Below are positions 1-11,265 of a stretch of 64,000 nt of DNA, in pieces (the stretch's first letter is position 1; each line of letters starts with the position of its first letter). Made by a program: the position numbers and the translations under genes. The notes below the pieces were generated by a model. The model was not told where the DNA came from. It made no database searches and was given only the letters and a program-made list of their open reading frames with translations. Source of the DNA: Chanodichthys erythropterus (lineage: Eukaryota; Chordata; Actinopteri; Cypriniformes; Xenocyprididae); assembly GCF_024489055.1 (NCBI RefSeq), contig NC_090234.1, forward strand, positions 8,067,490-8,131,489, given 5' to 3'.

Positions 1-180
1 ATGCTAGACACACTAGTTCCTGAATTTGTTTCAATCATAGATATTTGCTTAGAGGTCATCTGGTAAAGAAACTGGATCTAACAAGGGATATAGCAGACAC
101 AATTAAATATGTCTTTGAATGTTGCCATTCAAAGGTTTGGATTGAGTATGATTTATTTTTTCAGAAGTCTTTTCTGCTCT

Positions 181-640
181 CCAAGGCTGCATTTATCTGA
201 TTGGAAAAAAAACTAAACAAACAAACAAACAAAAAAATAAAACAGTAAAAACAGTAATATTGTGAAATATTATTATGATTTTAAATAGCTGTCTTCTATG
301 TGAATATATTGTAAACTGTATTCCTGTGATCAAAGCTGAATTTTCAGGATCGTTACTCCAGTCTTCAGTGTCACATGATCCTTCAGAAACCATTCTGATA
401 TGATGATTTGATGATCAAGAAACATTTCTGATTATGATCAATATTAAAAAAAGTTGTGCTGCTTCATTTTTTTGTGGAAATCATGATACACTTTTCTTCA
501 GGATTCTTTCATTGATAAAACGTTCATAAGAACAGGATTTATTTGAAATAGAAATATTTTGTAACATTATAAATGCCTTTACTGACACTTTTGATCAAAT
601 TAATGCATCTTTGCTAAATAAAAGTATCATTTTCTTTAAA
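181..640 (+). repeat. Interspersed repeat, family A, copy 1
   Basis: AT-rich repeat beginning with CCAAGGCTGCATTTAT, running through a TGTCACATGATCCTTCAG block and ending near AATAAAAGTATCATT. The same ordered blocks recur at 11556-11905, and a 5' fragment recurs at 13258-13330. It has no coding potential. It appears to be a short non-coding interspersed element common in cyprinid genomes; I cannot name the family from sequence alone. Confidence 0.75.
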
Positions 641-1020
641 AAAAAGACATGCATGTCATAAAATACTCAATTTAATATAGAAATTATTTTGTCCACTTTC
701 ATATTTTTATTTTATATAATTACATATTGCACTTTGTTCACATTACAGTTGTATTTCTATCTATTGATTGCAACATTTCATGATTTATTTAATTGCATAT
801 TTAATATTGTCTGTTAAATCCCTCCGTACAGACGGATAAATGTGCTGCACACACACACAAACAGGACCAGCATTTGTTTGTGTTTTATTGTTTGTTATTA
901 ATGGTAATTGATTATGAGATGCTTTGCTGCTGTACATCAGCTCATTCTTTTGGCGTAAATAGCTGAAAGTCCCCCAATCTTTGTTCGGATAACAAATCCT
1001 GCTTTCTGTGCCCGTTCCAG
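641..1020. other. Presumed samd14 intronic sequence
   Basis: AT-rich sequence leading to the acceptor (CCGTTCCAG at 1012-1020) of the first recognised samd14 exon. No exon or repeat end could be recognised. The open frames here on the minus strand are antisense to samd14 exons and carry no known domain. Confidence 0.4.
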
Positions 1021-4000
1021 AGTTTGTCAGTGCTAGATGATTCGAACCCCAGCAGTCCTGCATCAGAATTTTCTGGGCTGGTGGTGGAGCCCAACCTGTC
1101 GGGCCGCTCTCATACGTTAACCTTCTCGTCCAGCGAGGTGAGTGCAGATCAGACGTGACGCTCTCACCGCCGTTCGTTTGCATGGCTTTCCTGTCCTCTG
1201 GAAGGTCAAGTATTGTCTCGTTCCCCCGCCCGTTCACTGGTGTAGTTCCTGAGTTGTAGTTATTTTTAGTTTGAGGCACTTGTATGCGTGTGTTGATGGC
1301 GATCCCTGTTTGTTATCAGTAGTGTTTGATTTGCATGACGAAAGGACCAGATGCATGTTGGGTGAACATACACTGAAAACATGGTCAAAATATGTTTTTT
1401 TTTTTTTGATTTTGAGGTGTAATCTGGTAGTTTTCATGAGATTCACCTGGTTGATGTGTGTGTGTGTGTGTATTAGATGCTGGATGAGGAGCCTTGCTCT
1501 GGAGGGAAGGAATATCATTGGCAGAACCGTCCGGTCTCTGATTGGACATCCCAGCAGGTGTGTCATTGGCTGATGGGTATGAACATGGATCAGTACACAC
1601 CTGAGTTCAGCACACAGGCCATCGATGGACAGCAGCTCCTGAACCTGGACAGTGACAGACTCAAGGTGAAAACTTTTTCTATTCTGATCTTAACTGGGCT
1701 TTTTTTATTTTATTGGCATTTGAAAAATTGCTAACACTTTATTTCGATGGTCCACTTTAGACATTCTAGTAAGTACAAGTATCTTTGCAACTACATGTCA
1801 CTCTCATTAGAGTATTAGTAAACTGTCTGTTGACACTTTATTTTGATGCTTCTCAACAGACATTCTTCTGACTATATATCTGGTCATTCTAAACCCCGAG
1901 TAAATGGAATCCTGAGTTATCTTTATTCACGTTTCACACTGCTCATACTATACTCGGGGTTAAACAGTTAATCCTGGGTATACATAAACTACCGTTTCAC
2001 ACTGCACATTCCTAAACCTCGGGTTAAAGGGTTAGTTCACCCAAAAATGAAAATAATGTCATTTATTACTCACCCTCATGTCGTTCTACACCCGTAAAAC
2101 CTTCGTTCATCTTCAGAACACAAATTAAGATATTTTAGTTGAAATCTGATTGCTCTGTGAGGCCTGCATAGGGAGCAATGACATTTCCTCTCTCAAGATC
2201 CATAAAGGTACTAAAAACATATTTAAATCAGTTCATGTGAGTACAGTGGTTCAATATTAATATTATAAAGCGACGAGAATATTTTTGGTGCGCCAAAAAA
2301 AACAAAATAACGACTTATTTAGTGATGGCCGATTTCAAAACACTGGTTCAGGAAGCTTCGGAGCATAAATGAATCAGTGTATCGAATCATGATTCAGATC
2401 GCGTGTCAAACTGCCAACGGCTGAAATCACGTGACTTTGGCACTCTGAACCGCTGATTCGATACACTGATTCAAAACACTCCGAAGCTTCCTGAAGCAGT
2501 GTTTTGAAATCGGCCATCACTAAATAAGTCGTTATTTTTGTTTTTTTGGCGCTCCAAAAATATTCTCGTCGCTTTATAATATTAATATTGAACCACTGTA
2601 CTCACATGAACTGATTTAAATGTGTTTTAAAATCTAATTTAGTTAAATTAAAATGCATTAAGCATTTCTCTAACAATACACAGATCCTATACTCTGATAT
2701 AAGTACATCGGAGGGCTGTTTCATAAAACAAGATTAGAAAACAAGCCAGGCTTATTTTACTTAGTCAGACTTGTCAGCGAATTCTGTTTCATAAAACAAA
2801 CTTAAATTAGTTCAAACTCAGTTACTCTGGCAACTTATGCTGGGAAACTAGCCTGGTCTGGAGCAGGCTAACTGTCAGGCTAAGCTGAGCTCCTCTAACA
2901 CTGACCAATAGGAACTCAATGATATTACAGCTGACTCTCTCACATACAATTATTTGACCTTATTAACATATATATATATAAATACACACATTTACTAAAT
3001 AGTGCTAAATAAAAAAAAAAAAAAATTGGTGTAAGTTTAAGGCTTATTTTTTATTAAAAGGTAAGTATGATGAGAAACAAAACATTTAAAGAGAAGTGAT
3101 TTCTTAAAAATTAAGTGTTATATAGCCCACTGAATCGTTCTCAGACTTAATACTGACAACAATGGAAGCACTTGGGAGAGAACTGTCAGAGACTTATTTC
3201 TTAGCCAGGAAGAGTACAAGAGGATTACCAAATCATTGTTTTAAGTGTGAAAAATATAGTAAAAGTAACACAGAAATTTAAAATCAATAAACCTGTGACA
3301 AGGCCCCTGAAACAATCAGGCCTTCATTGGAAAGCTTTCATTAAGTGATGAGTGATTTTTTTGCTAGACAAAGAGCAGGAGAAATACTAAGTGAGTGTTT
3401 CAGAGCCAGCAAAAGCTATGAAAAGAGTGACAGAGTAAGATGCAGCCTGCAGAAGTGACATGTATGGATGTTGTCCACACTGGAACTACCCAGTCAAAGC
3501 ACAATAAAGTCAGCTAGCCTTTTCCAAGGCCCATATTTAATCTATACTCTGGTCTATATATACAGTATATATGGAATTCAGGTTGATTGGGACACTTCTT
3601 GCTAGGGCTGGGTACCGAACTCGATACTTTTTAGGTACCGATCGAACTGCCTCGATACTACCGAGTATCGAAAAGTGTCTTGTCATTCGGTACCAAATTT
3701 CGGTACCTCAGAATGGAGCCGAGGAGAGGGGCGGAGAAATGCTTTCGCTGTCTCGTTGAGGAGCAAGTAACGTTGCGCTACATTATTATTTATATCTAAA
3801 TATATAAAACTATACGCGCGAGAGAGACCCTATGTGCGAGAGGGCGATTGAATCAACGGTTTCGTTTTCAGTTTATCTCCGAATGGACGGGTGAGAAACG
3901 GCTGTTTATGTGAGCAGCCGGTTCACTACAGATACTGTTAACAGAAAACAAAAGTGTAGCACTGCCTGCAGAAACAGCGGAACGCGCAATGTTTTTTGTA

Positions 4001-7000
4001 GTCTAAGGTACAACACACAGCAGCTTTACATCAGCGTTCGTCCCTCAAGTCTATGGAAACACGCGACCGGTTCATGGCTCTGCCTCTGGCTCCAGAACGC
4101 GAACAATTCTGCTGAAAAATAGGTATCAGCGTCCTCCTGATACTGCGGATAATTTGCGGGTCGGGCCAAGTAATAAAAAAAAAATAACATTCAAATTAAT
4201 TGCGGGTGGATGAGAGATGAATCATTAATGTGTTGATTTTAATAAAGACACAGAACTCTTATTTCACGGTAAGACGCAACGAACTTGCGTCACTCTTACT
4301 TCCACTTTGATCTTGTTAATAATAATTTTTTGAAGAACAATTGCTGAGTGATTTAAAAAAAGAGCCTCACATACTTAATTTTTGCATTGAAAACTAAACT
4401 TTATTAAAACTATTTGCACTGATTTATTGTGTTGGGTAAATTTTTTTAATTTGTGCTTTTTTTGTTCCCCGCAGTGGCTCAGGAGATGAGTCTTTGAGTC
4501 TGAAAAAAAGTCAACAAAGTTAAAATATAAAACCAAAGATTTTTTTGAGGTTATGTAATCTTGTTTAAACATATTTTATAAAACTGGTACCGAAAAAGGT
4601 ATCGTTTAGGTATCGGTATCGAAGTCAAGGTATCGGTATCGTCTCGGTATCGAAAATTTTTGAACGATACCCAGCCCTACTTCTTGCTATTGAAATGACT
4701 GGGAAAAAAGTGTCCCAATCAGGTTTTCCTTTCTTACTGGCTAAATGTTTTGTGCCCAATATTTAATTAGATTGTTTTTTGTTTTTTTTTACATTTCTCT
4801 CAGGTTTTGTTTGGCAGTAGTACTCTTTATGGTTATTAGAAGAGCAGAAATTAAGATCACAAAACTAAAAATTAAAATAAATATGCACAGACTAAATTTT
4901 AATTGGTAAGATGAATCTAAACTCAGTAATTGTCCCAAATAATGTTGATTTACCGCATTACAATAGTCCATTTACAGTTACTATCATAAAAACATTCTTG
5001 TAGGTTTAAACTTGTACATAAGGCACATTTAATGTCCAGCATCAAATATTTTAGCGAAATGTATATTTTAGAATTATTGCTTCTATTGCATTCCATCTGT
5101 TTAGGGCGCATGTGCGCAGCAGCGCTCGTTCACTGTGAAGTTTAGCCGCAAAATGGAAATATTTGCATTACTTTCTAACATTTACAGATGGAGAATAAAC
5201 TTGTGAAAAGTAAGTTATGCACTAAGGAAAACACCATGTCACAAACGCATAAAATAGCACAAAATGTTTGCCCTTTCCTGTGGTGGATCGATTTGATCCA
5301 TGATCGACCTCTAGGGCTGCTTAAAAAAACCGTGCACGCGAAATTATCTTGACTAGGTGAACCTGGATCGAATTAGCGGGACTGCGTGAACTTCAATTAC
5401 CTTTTATGAAACCGTTTTAGCCCAAACTCATTTGTTAGGTTAATTCAAGTCAGGTTCTGGAGTTTAATCCTTGCTTTTCTTAGCATCTTTTATGAAACAG
5501 CCCTCTGATATAATCTCTAAACTGTTTATTTTCACCCAACTGTACTTTGCTTGCCAAAGCGTACTTTTTTTTTTGACCGTTCAAGTGCAAAAACACACAA
5601 AAGAGCAAAATTCAGTACTTTTCAGGGATTGACACACTTTTCATTGAGGTACTATTATAGTTTTTGTTTAAAAATGTATTAGATTTGATTTTTAGTTTTT
5701 CTGCTTTCATTGTAATTTTGGTTAAAAGTTTTAGTAATTTTTTGTTTGTCTTTTAGTTTTTGCTTTAAAATGTCTATACATTTTTATTTCTGTTTATTTA
5801 AATACCTCAGGTTAAGCTAAAGCTTAGAAACTATGAAATAAAATAAGTTTACATTTTTATATATTTATTTTTTATTTCAGTTAAAGTTTATTTCAAGTAA
5901 TGAAGATTTATTTGGTTTTAGGTTTAGTTAACTTTAATAACCCTTATACTTGTAAAATATATTGAATAATGTGTCAAATAATGTTCTTAGTCTTTCCTCC
6001 CTGTGACAGAAGATACAGTAGTTTACTATGAATTAAATAGAAATTAAATTAAATACAGTTTGTTTAAACAAAATAACAATAATGACCAGGAAAAAAATAA
6101 TAATTATAAACCATCCCAAAATACACCGTGACTCTTATTCTGAGATGTCTGTAGCAGGCTGCTCATAAGGGAGATAAAATATGCATTTCTTACAACCGTC
6201 TAAAACATATTACCATATAAACATCGTTTTGTAAACACTGACATAATTCGCCACCATTAGCTTATAAGCAATCGTTTGGCATAAATATGCGCTATTCATT
6301 AATTGCGCAGCAGTCAGAGCGCGCAACAACGCCGCGTTTCCCGCGGTTAGATCAGCACGTTACACTTCAAATGTGCGCATCTTCCACACAGGACAGCAGT
6401 CTGGATATCTTCCCAAATTGTCCCTCTATCATTTTCGTCTCGTTTTTATTTGTTGACGAAAATTAGAGTAGATTTTAGTCATCGTTTTAGTCATTCAAAA
6501 TGCTTTTTTTTTTTTAGTTTTCGTCTGTGAAAAAATGTAATTGACAAAAATTATGACAAATTATTCGTCAATGAAATTAACACTGTTGCATTTAAAGGGA
6601 CACACAAAAATGGCGTGTTTTTGCTCACACCCAAATAGGGCCAAATTTGACAAGCTATAATAAATGATCTGTTTTGAGCTGAAACTTCACAGACACATTC
6701 TGGAGACACCAGAGACTATATTACATCTTGTGAAAAGGGGAATTATTGGTCCCCTTTAAATGAATATTGCCTCAATGCCATTGTCATCCACTGTCACGCT
6801 CGCGTTTCCCTTAAACTCCCTTATTTTGTTTAAACGCTCTCCCGCAGGCTCTTGGTGTGTCCAGTCAGACTGATCGTGCCACCATCAAGAAGAAACTGAA
6901 GGAGATGAAGAAAGCACAGGAAAAGATGGAGAAACAGCGGGAGAAGCGTGAGAAAGAGGCCAGACGCAGCGGACGACTGCCTGCCAGCACTGACTCCATC

Positions 7001-7006
7001 TGCTGA
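1021..7006 (+). CDS. samd14: SAM-domain adaptor, 3' part of gene (three last coding exons)
   Basis: C-terminal part of a sterile-alpha-motif protein; the N-terminal exons lie upstream of the window. Three exons are seen: 1021-1137 (39 codons, Ser/Pro-rich, containing GRSHTLTFSSSE), 1477-1665 (63 codons, first two thirds of the SAM domain: WTSQQVCHWLMGMNMDQY, then GQQLLNLDSDRLK) and 6848-7006 (52 codons plus TGA; SAM helix 5, TIKKKLKEMKKA, then a Lys/Glu-rich coiled coil and a short tail ending STDSIC). All have AG/GT borders and phase 0. Neurabin-1 (PPP1R9A) has a similar SAM domain but, as I recall it, a longer tail. The short tail and the convergent pdk2 neighbour favour SAMD14, which in mammals lies tail to tail with PDK2. 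SAMD14 is a cytoplasmic adaptor described in KIT signalling of erythroid cells. The 5.2-kb last intron is almost entirely transposon-derived. Confidence 0.82.
1732..1930. repeat. Fragment of AACACTTTATTT-type repeat
   Basis: Starts AACACTTTATTTCGATGGTC and repeats the theme GACACTTTATTTTGATGC about 100 bases later. It is a decayed, internally repeated fragment just inside the samd14 last intron. Similar GTAAAGTGTTACC ends bound the repeat at 44631-44875. Confidence 0.5.
2026..2622. mobile_element. MITE-like element containing a 400-bp palindrome
   Basis: The left end (about 2026) reads GGGTTAGTTCACCCAAAAAT, then ATTTATTACTCACCCTCATG, matching the MITE at 51378-51662. From 2221 to 2621 the sequence is a near-perfect palindrome: ATTTAAATCAGTTCATGTGA on the left is the reverse complement of the sequence ending at 2621, and the GGCCGATTTC and TTCGGAG blocks are mirrored inside. 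The matching right-hand MITE end is not found, so this is probably a truncated element or a palindromic element next to a MITE fragment. Confidence 0.75.
2711..5505. mobile_element. DNA-transposon-like element with GAGGGCTGTTTCATAAAA termini, interrupted
   Basis: The left terminus GAGGGCTGTTTCATAAAA (from 2711) is mirrored by TTTATGAAACAGCCCTC ending at 5505. The inverted-repeat character continues inward only loosely. No transposase frame is present, so it is non-autonomous. A separate hAT element (3603-4679) sits inside it, so without that insertion this element would be about 1.7 kb. No clean target duplication could be assigned. It lies wholly within the samd14 last intron. Confidence 0.65.
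3603..4679. mobile_element. Non-autonomous hAT element, 8-bp TSD CTTCTTGC
   Basis: The termini TAGGGCTGGGTACCG and CGATACCCAGCCCTA are inverted repeats. Immediately outside are perfect 8-bp direct repeats, CTTCTTGC at 3595-3602 and 4680-4687. Subterminal GGTATCGGTATCG tracts are repeated on both arms. TAGGG ends plus an 8-bp duplication are the hAT hallmark. The 1,077-bp interior has no transposase frame. The element is inserted in the older 2711-5505 element, near a small TTGATTGGGACACTT / AAGTGTCCCAATCA hairpin. Confidence 0.88.
5640..6600. repeat. TTAGTTTT/TTTTCGTC-rich repeat remnants
   Basis: T-rich sequence with repeated TTTTAGTTTT motifs and a distal part with TTTTCGTCTCG, GACGAAAATTAGAG and GTCATCGTTTTAGTCAT motifs. 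It reads like one or two decayed non-coding DNA elements. An ATTATAGTTTT stretch resembling its start recurs at about 34651. No frame or clear target duplication is visible. Confidence 0.5.
6595..6765 (-). repeat. Fragment of cyprinid repeat family B
   Basis: Contains GCCAAATTTGACAAGC and TTACATCTTGTGAAAAGGGG. It is the reverse-strand counterpart of 18660-18930, and a related copy lies at 33378-33690. The family starts with an AAAGG-type end followed by ACAAGATGTAATAT and GTGTCCC motifs. The fragment ends about 80 bases before the last samd14 exon. Confidence 0.65.
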
Positions 7007-8390
7007 TGATGCTCAGTGTCATGTTTTCTTCTTTTCTTCATCTTGTTTCCTTAATGTTTGACACACTCCAGCGGCAGACTGCTACCACTTCCTCCAACAC
7101 ACACGAGCCGTTACTGTCAGTGAATATCATCAAATACAGAGTACGGTCAAACTGAAACACTAATGAAGCTGCTTATGAGAGCATCTTTCCACAGAAACAT
7201 GAGCAGAATATACATAGTTAGTGAATTTAATAAGAAAAACATTTACAGACTCAACCCATTTGGGCCTGTTGCCTTCACTGTTATAAAAAAAGTTTTTAAT
7301 CAGTATTTTTGACTTTTTTTTCCCATTAAAAATCTAAACATACTGAAACAAGATAAATGTACTTGCATAAGAAGCCAAACTGCATTAGAGACATCACTCA
7401 GTTTTGTTACATTTGTAAGCTTAATTTGCCATTGATGATACATATATTTAATTCATATTCTCTGAAAAGAAATAGTTTTTCAAAGAATATGAAATCAAGA
7501 CAAAATACTGATTAAGGAAATAATTTTTGCATTCTTCCAAGTGAGAGATTCTGCAGTTAGACTAGCTTGTGAGAAAATGAATATGGCTGTCCAATGTATA
7601 GCAGACCAAAACTTTTATTAGTTTAAATTTTTTTTTTTTTTTTTATGAAACCACTGTAGGGGCTAAAAAACACTCACTAAGGGATATATAAATATTTACA
7701 TGCTTATTTTCACAACTTTGCCACGAACATTGTGGCACGAATAGTGCTTTTAAAAAGATTTCATGTTGTATTTTAGTACTTCTGGCCTGTGGTGCTAAAC
7801 GGGTCGTTCTGCTGGAAACTTGTACAGTCGAGTGATATTGAGCACTATATTTTTACTATAACAAAGGGGAACATGGTTTATAAATGTACAAATGAAATAT
7901 TTTATACACAATTATTAGCATAGCTTTAAGGAAAAGACATTAACTTTTGTACACATTTTCTACTAAGTAGAATAGCTTGTTGGTTAAAACCATTTTGCTA
8001 ATTCTGAAAAGCAGAGAGTGAAACTCAGTGAAAGGTGTTTGTACATCTGATCTTGATGGTTGTTTTATTTGGATGGTTACTGTTTTTTATGTTATGGATA
8101 TGGTGCAGAAATACATAATGTTACAAAATGTAGCATAGTTTTAGCGGCCATCACCCAGATTGTGTTTCACTAATAACAGAGGATGTAATGAATACTGGAT
8201 TATCATCTGATCGTAAGCTTTGTTTGAAGAGATGCCACCTGTGCTCATGTCATCATGATTCTGTGTCCTGTGGTTATATTTTTCTACCTTGTAAAATAGA
8301 GGATTTTGGACACTGTAAGACAAAATCAAACTTTCTGTCTGGTACAAAGTGCATAAGCTGGAAAATAAATGCTTTCACCTCTCATAGAAA
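7007..8390 (+). other. Probable samd14 3' UTR
   Basis: AT-rich, largely unique sequence after the TGA at 7004-7006. A canonical AATAAA at 8364-8369 is the likeliest cleavage signal. The small open frames here have no domain. Extent is inferred from the poly(A) signal only. Confidence 0.45.
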
Positions 8391-8756
8391 AGACTGTGTG
8401 TGTTCAACCCAAAATGTGATTCTTTTTACAGTATATAAAATTACTTTCAATTGGTAAAATTTAAAAAGCCTATTCAGTCTCAGCTCAGTTACCTGTTAAC
8501 TCTTTCCTTGGCACTGACAGAATTTTCCGATTTCAGTGTTATACGGTAGGGGGCGCTGTTATCTTTTGAAAGAGTACAGAAACTCTGGATCAAAACGGGT
8601 GAAAAAGTGGTAGAAGCATTGCTCATGCTAGTGTAAAATAACATGATCATCAAACAATAAACAGCATATATGAAATTTCGAAAGCAGGTATAGGACTGAA
8701 GCTTTGGGGGTGTTGATGGACTCAATCTTGTCATCTATGTTTTGATCATAGTTCAT

Positions 8757-9566
8757 AAAGGATTAATTCACTTCAGAATTAAAATTTCCCAATGATTTAC
8801 TATCCCCCATGTCATCCACGATGTTCATGTCTTTCTTGAGTCAAAAAGAAATTAAGGATTTTGAGGAAAACATTCCATTTTTTCTCAATATAGTGGACTT
8901 CAATGGGGTTCAACGGGTTGAAGGTCCGTTTCAGTGCAGCTTCAAAGAGCTCTGCATGATCCCAGACGAGGAATAAGGGATTTATCTAGAGAAACGATAG
9001 TCATTTTTTAAAAAATAAAAAAAATATACAAATTATATACTTTTTAACCACAAATGCTCTTCTTGCACTGCTCTGCGCCACGCATTACATAATCACGTTG
9101 GAAAGATCACGCATGATGTTGGCGAAAAAAATCTCATTTTCTCCTCCAACTTCAAAATCTTACGAATTTGTTGTTTTACCCTTTTTTTTTTGTTTGTTTT
9201 TGTAAAGTAACCTTTCCAACATGATTACGTAATGTGTGTTGCATCGCAGAGCACTGCAAGATGAGCATTTGTGGTTAAAAAGTATATAAATGTTTTTTTT
9301 TTTTTTTTAAATGACATATTTCTCTATATAAGACCCTCGTCTGGGATCATGTAGAGCTCTTTGAAGCTGCACTGAAACTGACATTTAGACCTTCAAACCA
9401 TTGAACCCCAGTGAAGTCCACTATATGGAGAAAAATCCTGGAATGTTTATCAAAAACATTTATCTTTTGTCTTTATTTCTTCTGTCAAAAAGAAATTAAC
9501 ATCTTGGATGACATAGGGGTAAGTAAATTATCAGGAAAATTTAATTCTGAAGTGAACTAATTCTTT
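8757..9566. mobile_element. 810-bp foldback element with arms of about 390 bp
   Basis: AAAGGATTAATTCACTTCAG at the left edge is mirrored by GAAGTGAACTAATTCTTT at the right edge. The mirror continues inward through TCATCCA..., CTTCAATGGGGTTCAA and GATCCCAGACGAGG, with the counterpart CCTCGTCTGGGATCATG. The centre is a short non-repetitive loop. It has no coding potential. It lies between samd14 and pdk2. The outer GTTCACTTCAGAAT ends are loosely like the GGTTAGTTCACCC family. Confidence 0.85.
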
Positions 9567-9655
9567 AATCTGATCCAGACAGTTTTTTGACAAAAAGGCA
9601 ATTTTCTCAGCATTTTTGTTCAAAATGTTGCTTTTTATGAAACTTGCACACATTT

Positions 9656-10170
9656 TAAAGGTGCTAAAGAGGATTTTTTCGTCGACTGAGAATCCAAAGA
9701 CTGTTAGTTTTTGAAATGAGCGCATGCGTAAGAACAACCCCCCTCCTTTGAAAGGAACGCCTCCCAAAACTCGTAAACACTCGTATTGGAACACGAGTGT
9801 TTACCACCGGCATTCGCTGTGTCGTGTTAGTGGATTCATTATGTCAGACTCACCGCAGGTAACTCATAATCTGCAGTTGTTATTCCTGTCAAAAACATTG
9901 CATGTGGCGCCTGTGGAAAGTTACTGGAGCGCGCTCGTCTCTCACAAGTAACGTAATGGCAGTGATTGACAAGCCAGAGGGCCAATCGTTTACACAATGA
10001 TCGCGTAAACGATTGGATGATGTTTTTAAGGCCCTACCTCGTGCACAGATGATGTATATTAATATTATTCCTTTCAGTGCACCTAATAAATAGTCTTATC
10101 AGTTAGTAAAGACAGTTTCAAGTAATATTGCAAAAGTGTATAAAACAAAACATCCTCTATAGCATAAAAA
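9656..10170. mobile_element. Short element with GGTGCTAAAGAGGAT-type ends
   Basis: The left end AAAGGTGCTAAAGAGGATTT is mirrored by AACATCCTCTATAGCAT at the right (about 10145-10165), next to an A-run. The interior holds a mirrored pair, CCAATCGTTTAC / GTAAACGATTGG. It is a non-coding MITE-like repeat in the samd14-pdk2 intergenic space. Confidence 0.6.
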
Positions 10171-10553
10171 AAAAAAAAAAAAAACACTGGCAGGGAAAGA
10201 GTAAAATAGCAAAGATTGAATGCATTGGCCAGAAAAGTATCTAGGCATAGTGATTAAATACAAGATATTAAAAGAGTTTTATGAAAACATGTACTACCCC
10301 AAATAATATTAAACAATATATAAAATATAAAGCATTCTGACACTTTGTGGTTAACTAATGTGATTCATTTTCATGCAAGGTTTTCTACTATAAGAAAATC
10401 TGCATGAACTGACTTCACGTTTACTAAAAATCACCAAATCAAAAGTAGATTAATTGCAAAAGTGAGAAAATGAGAAAAGCGCAATGACAGACAAGCATCT
10501 GAAATGAGGCTGCAGTTACAGTCCGTCTCCAGTAGAGGTCCCTGGAATTGTAC
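10171..10553. other. Short intergenic stretch between converging genes
   Basis: AT-rich sequence between the 9656-10170 repeat and the presumed pdk2 poly(A) site. No gene, repeat end or RNA gene is recognisable. Confidence 0.4.
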
Positions 10554-11265
10554 TTTATTGAACAGAATGAGTTTCAAACTACTGAACACTCTTGTTAAAC
10601 CCCATCAAGAGAAGCACATGATCCACACGCACATGAGTTTGTTCCTTTTTTGTCACGTAAGAGCCTGAAAAGTTACATAGCTGAAGCTGAACATTTCCTG
10701 GTGGTGTCAAGCATTTAACACTTTAAAGCTCTTCACGCTACACTCACAACTTCTTAAAAGAAAAAAAAGCATCTTTCTTTAGACTGGCTCTGAAAACAAA
10801 ATGTAACACATGGAACAGTACATGGAATGTGAAGTCCCAGTTATGCTGGTACATGAGCTCGATCTCCCAAACCACAACATGTGACATTTTAAAGCAAAAA
10901 TGATCAGCATTACGGTCCATCTCATGACATAAATAAATATATACTGACTTAGACATTCAAATATATGAGCAGGAAAACACACTGGATCTCACTCAAAAGT
11001 AACACACACACTCAAAATACACAGCAGTATCGTCTATCTGGGATGTGATGGCACTAGCAACACCTGTGCTAACGTATAATACTGGCACCACCCGCAACAG
11101 TGCAAAACTTTCTCATTAGAACTAACTAGAAACATGTTGGGTTTCAGCATGCTCATAATATTGTCTCTTTCATTATTCTGAATCTACACAAGAGCAGACA
11201 GACGAAGGTGAGACGCTTGGATCTATTCGGGCTGCTGAAGTATCGGCGTATGTCGTCAGACGAGT
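10554..11265 (-). other. Probable pdk2 3' UTR
   Basis: Read on the minus strand, about 700 bases follow the pdk2 stop codon and reach an AATAAA signal (TTTATT at 10554-10559 on the plus strand). The sequence looks unique rather than repetitive. The small open frames in it have no recognisable domain. Confidence 0.5.

Noticed and set aside
1477..7006. Assignment of the SAM exons to neurabin-1 (ppp1r9a)
   Set aside because: The C-terminal tail is short and the neighbour is pdk2; not fully excluded without the upstream exons.
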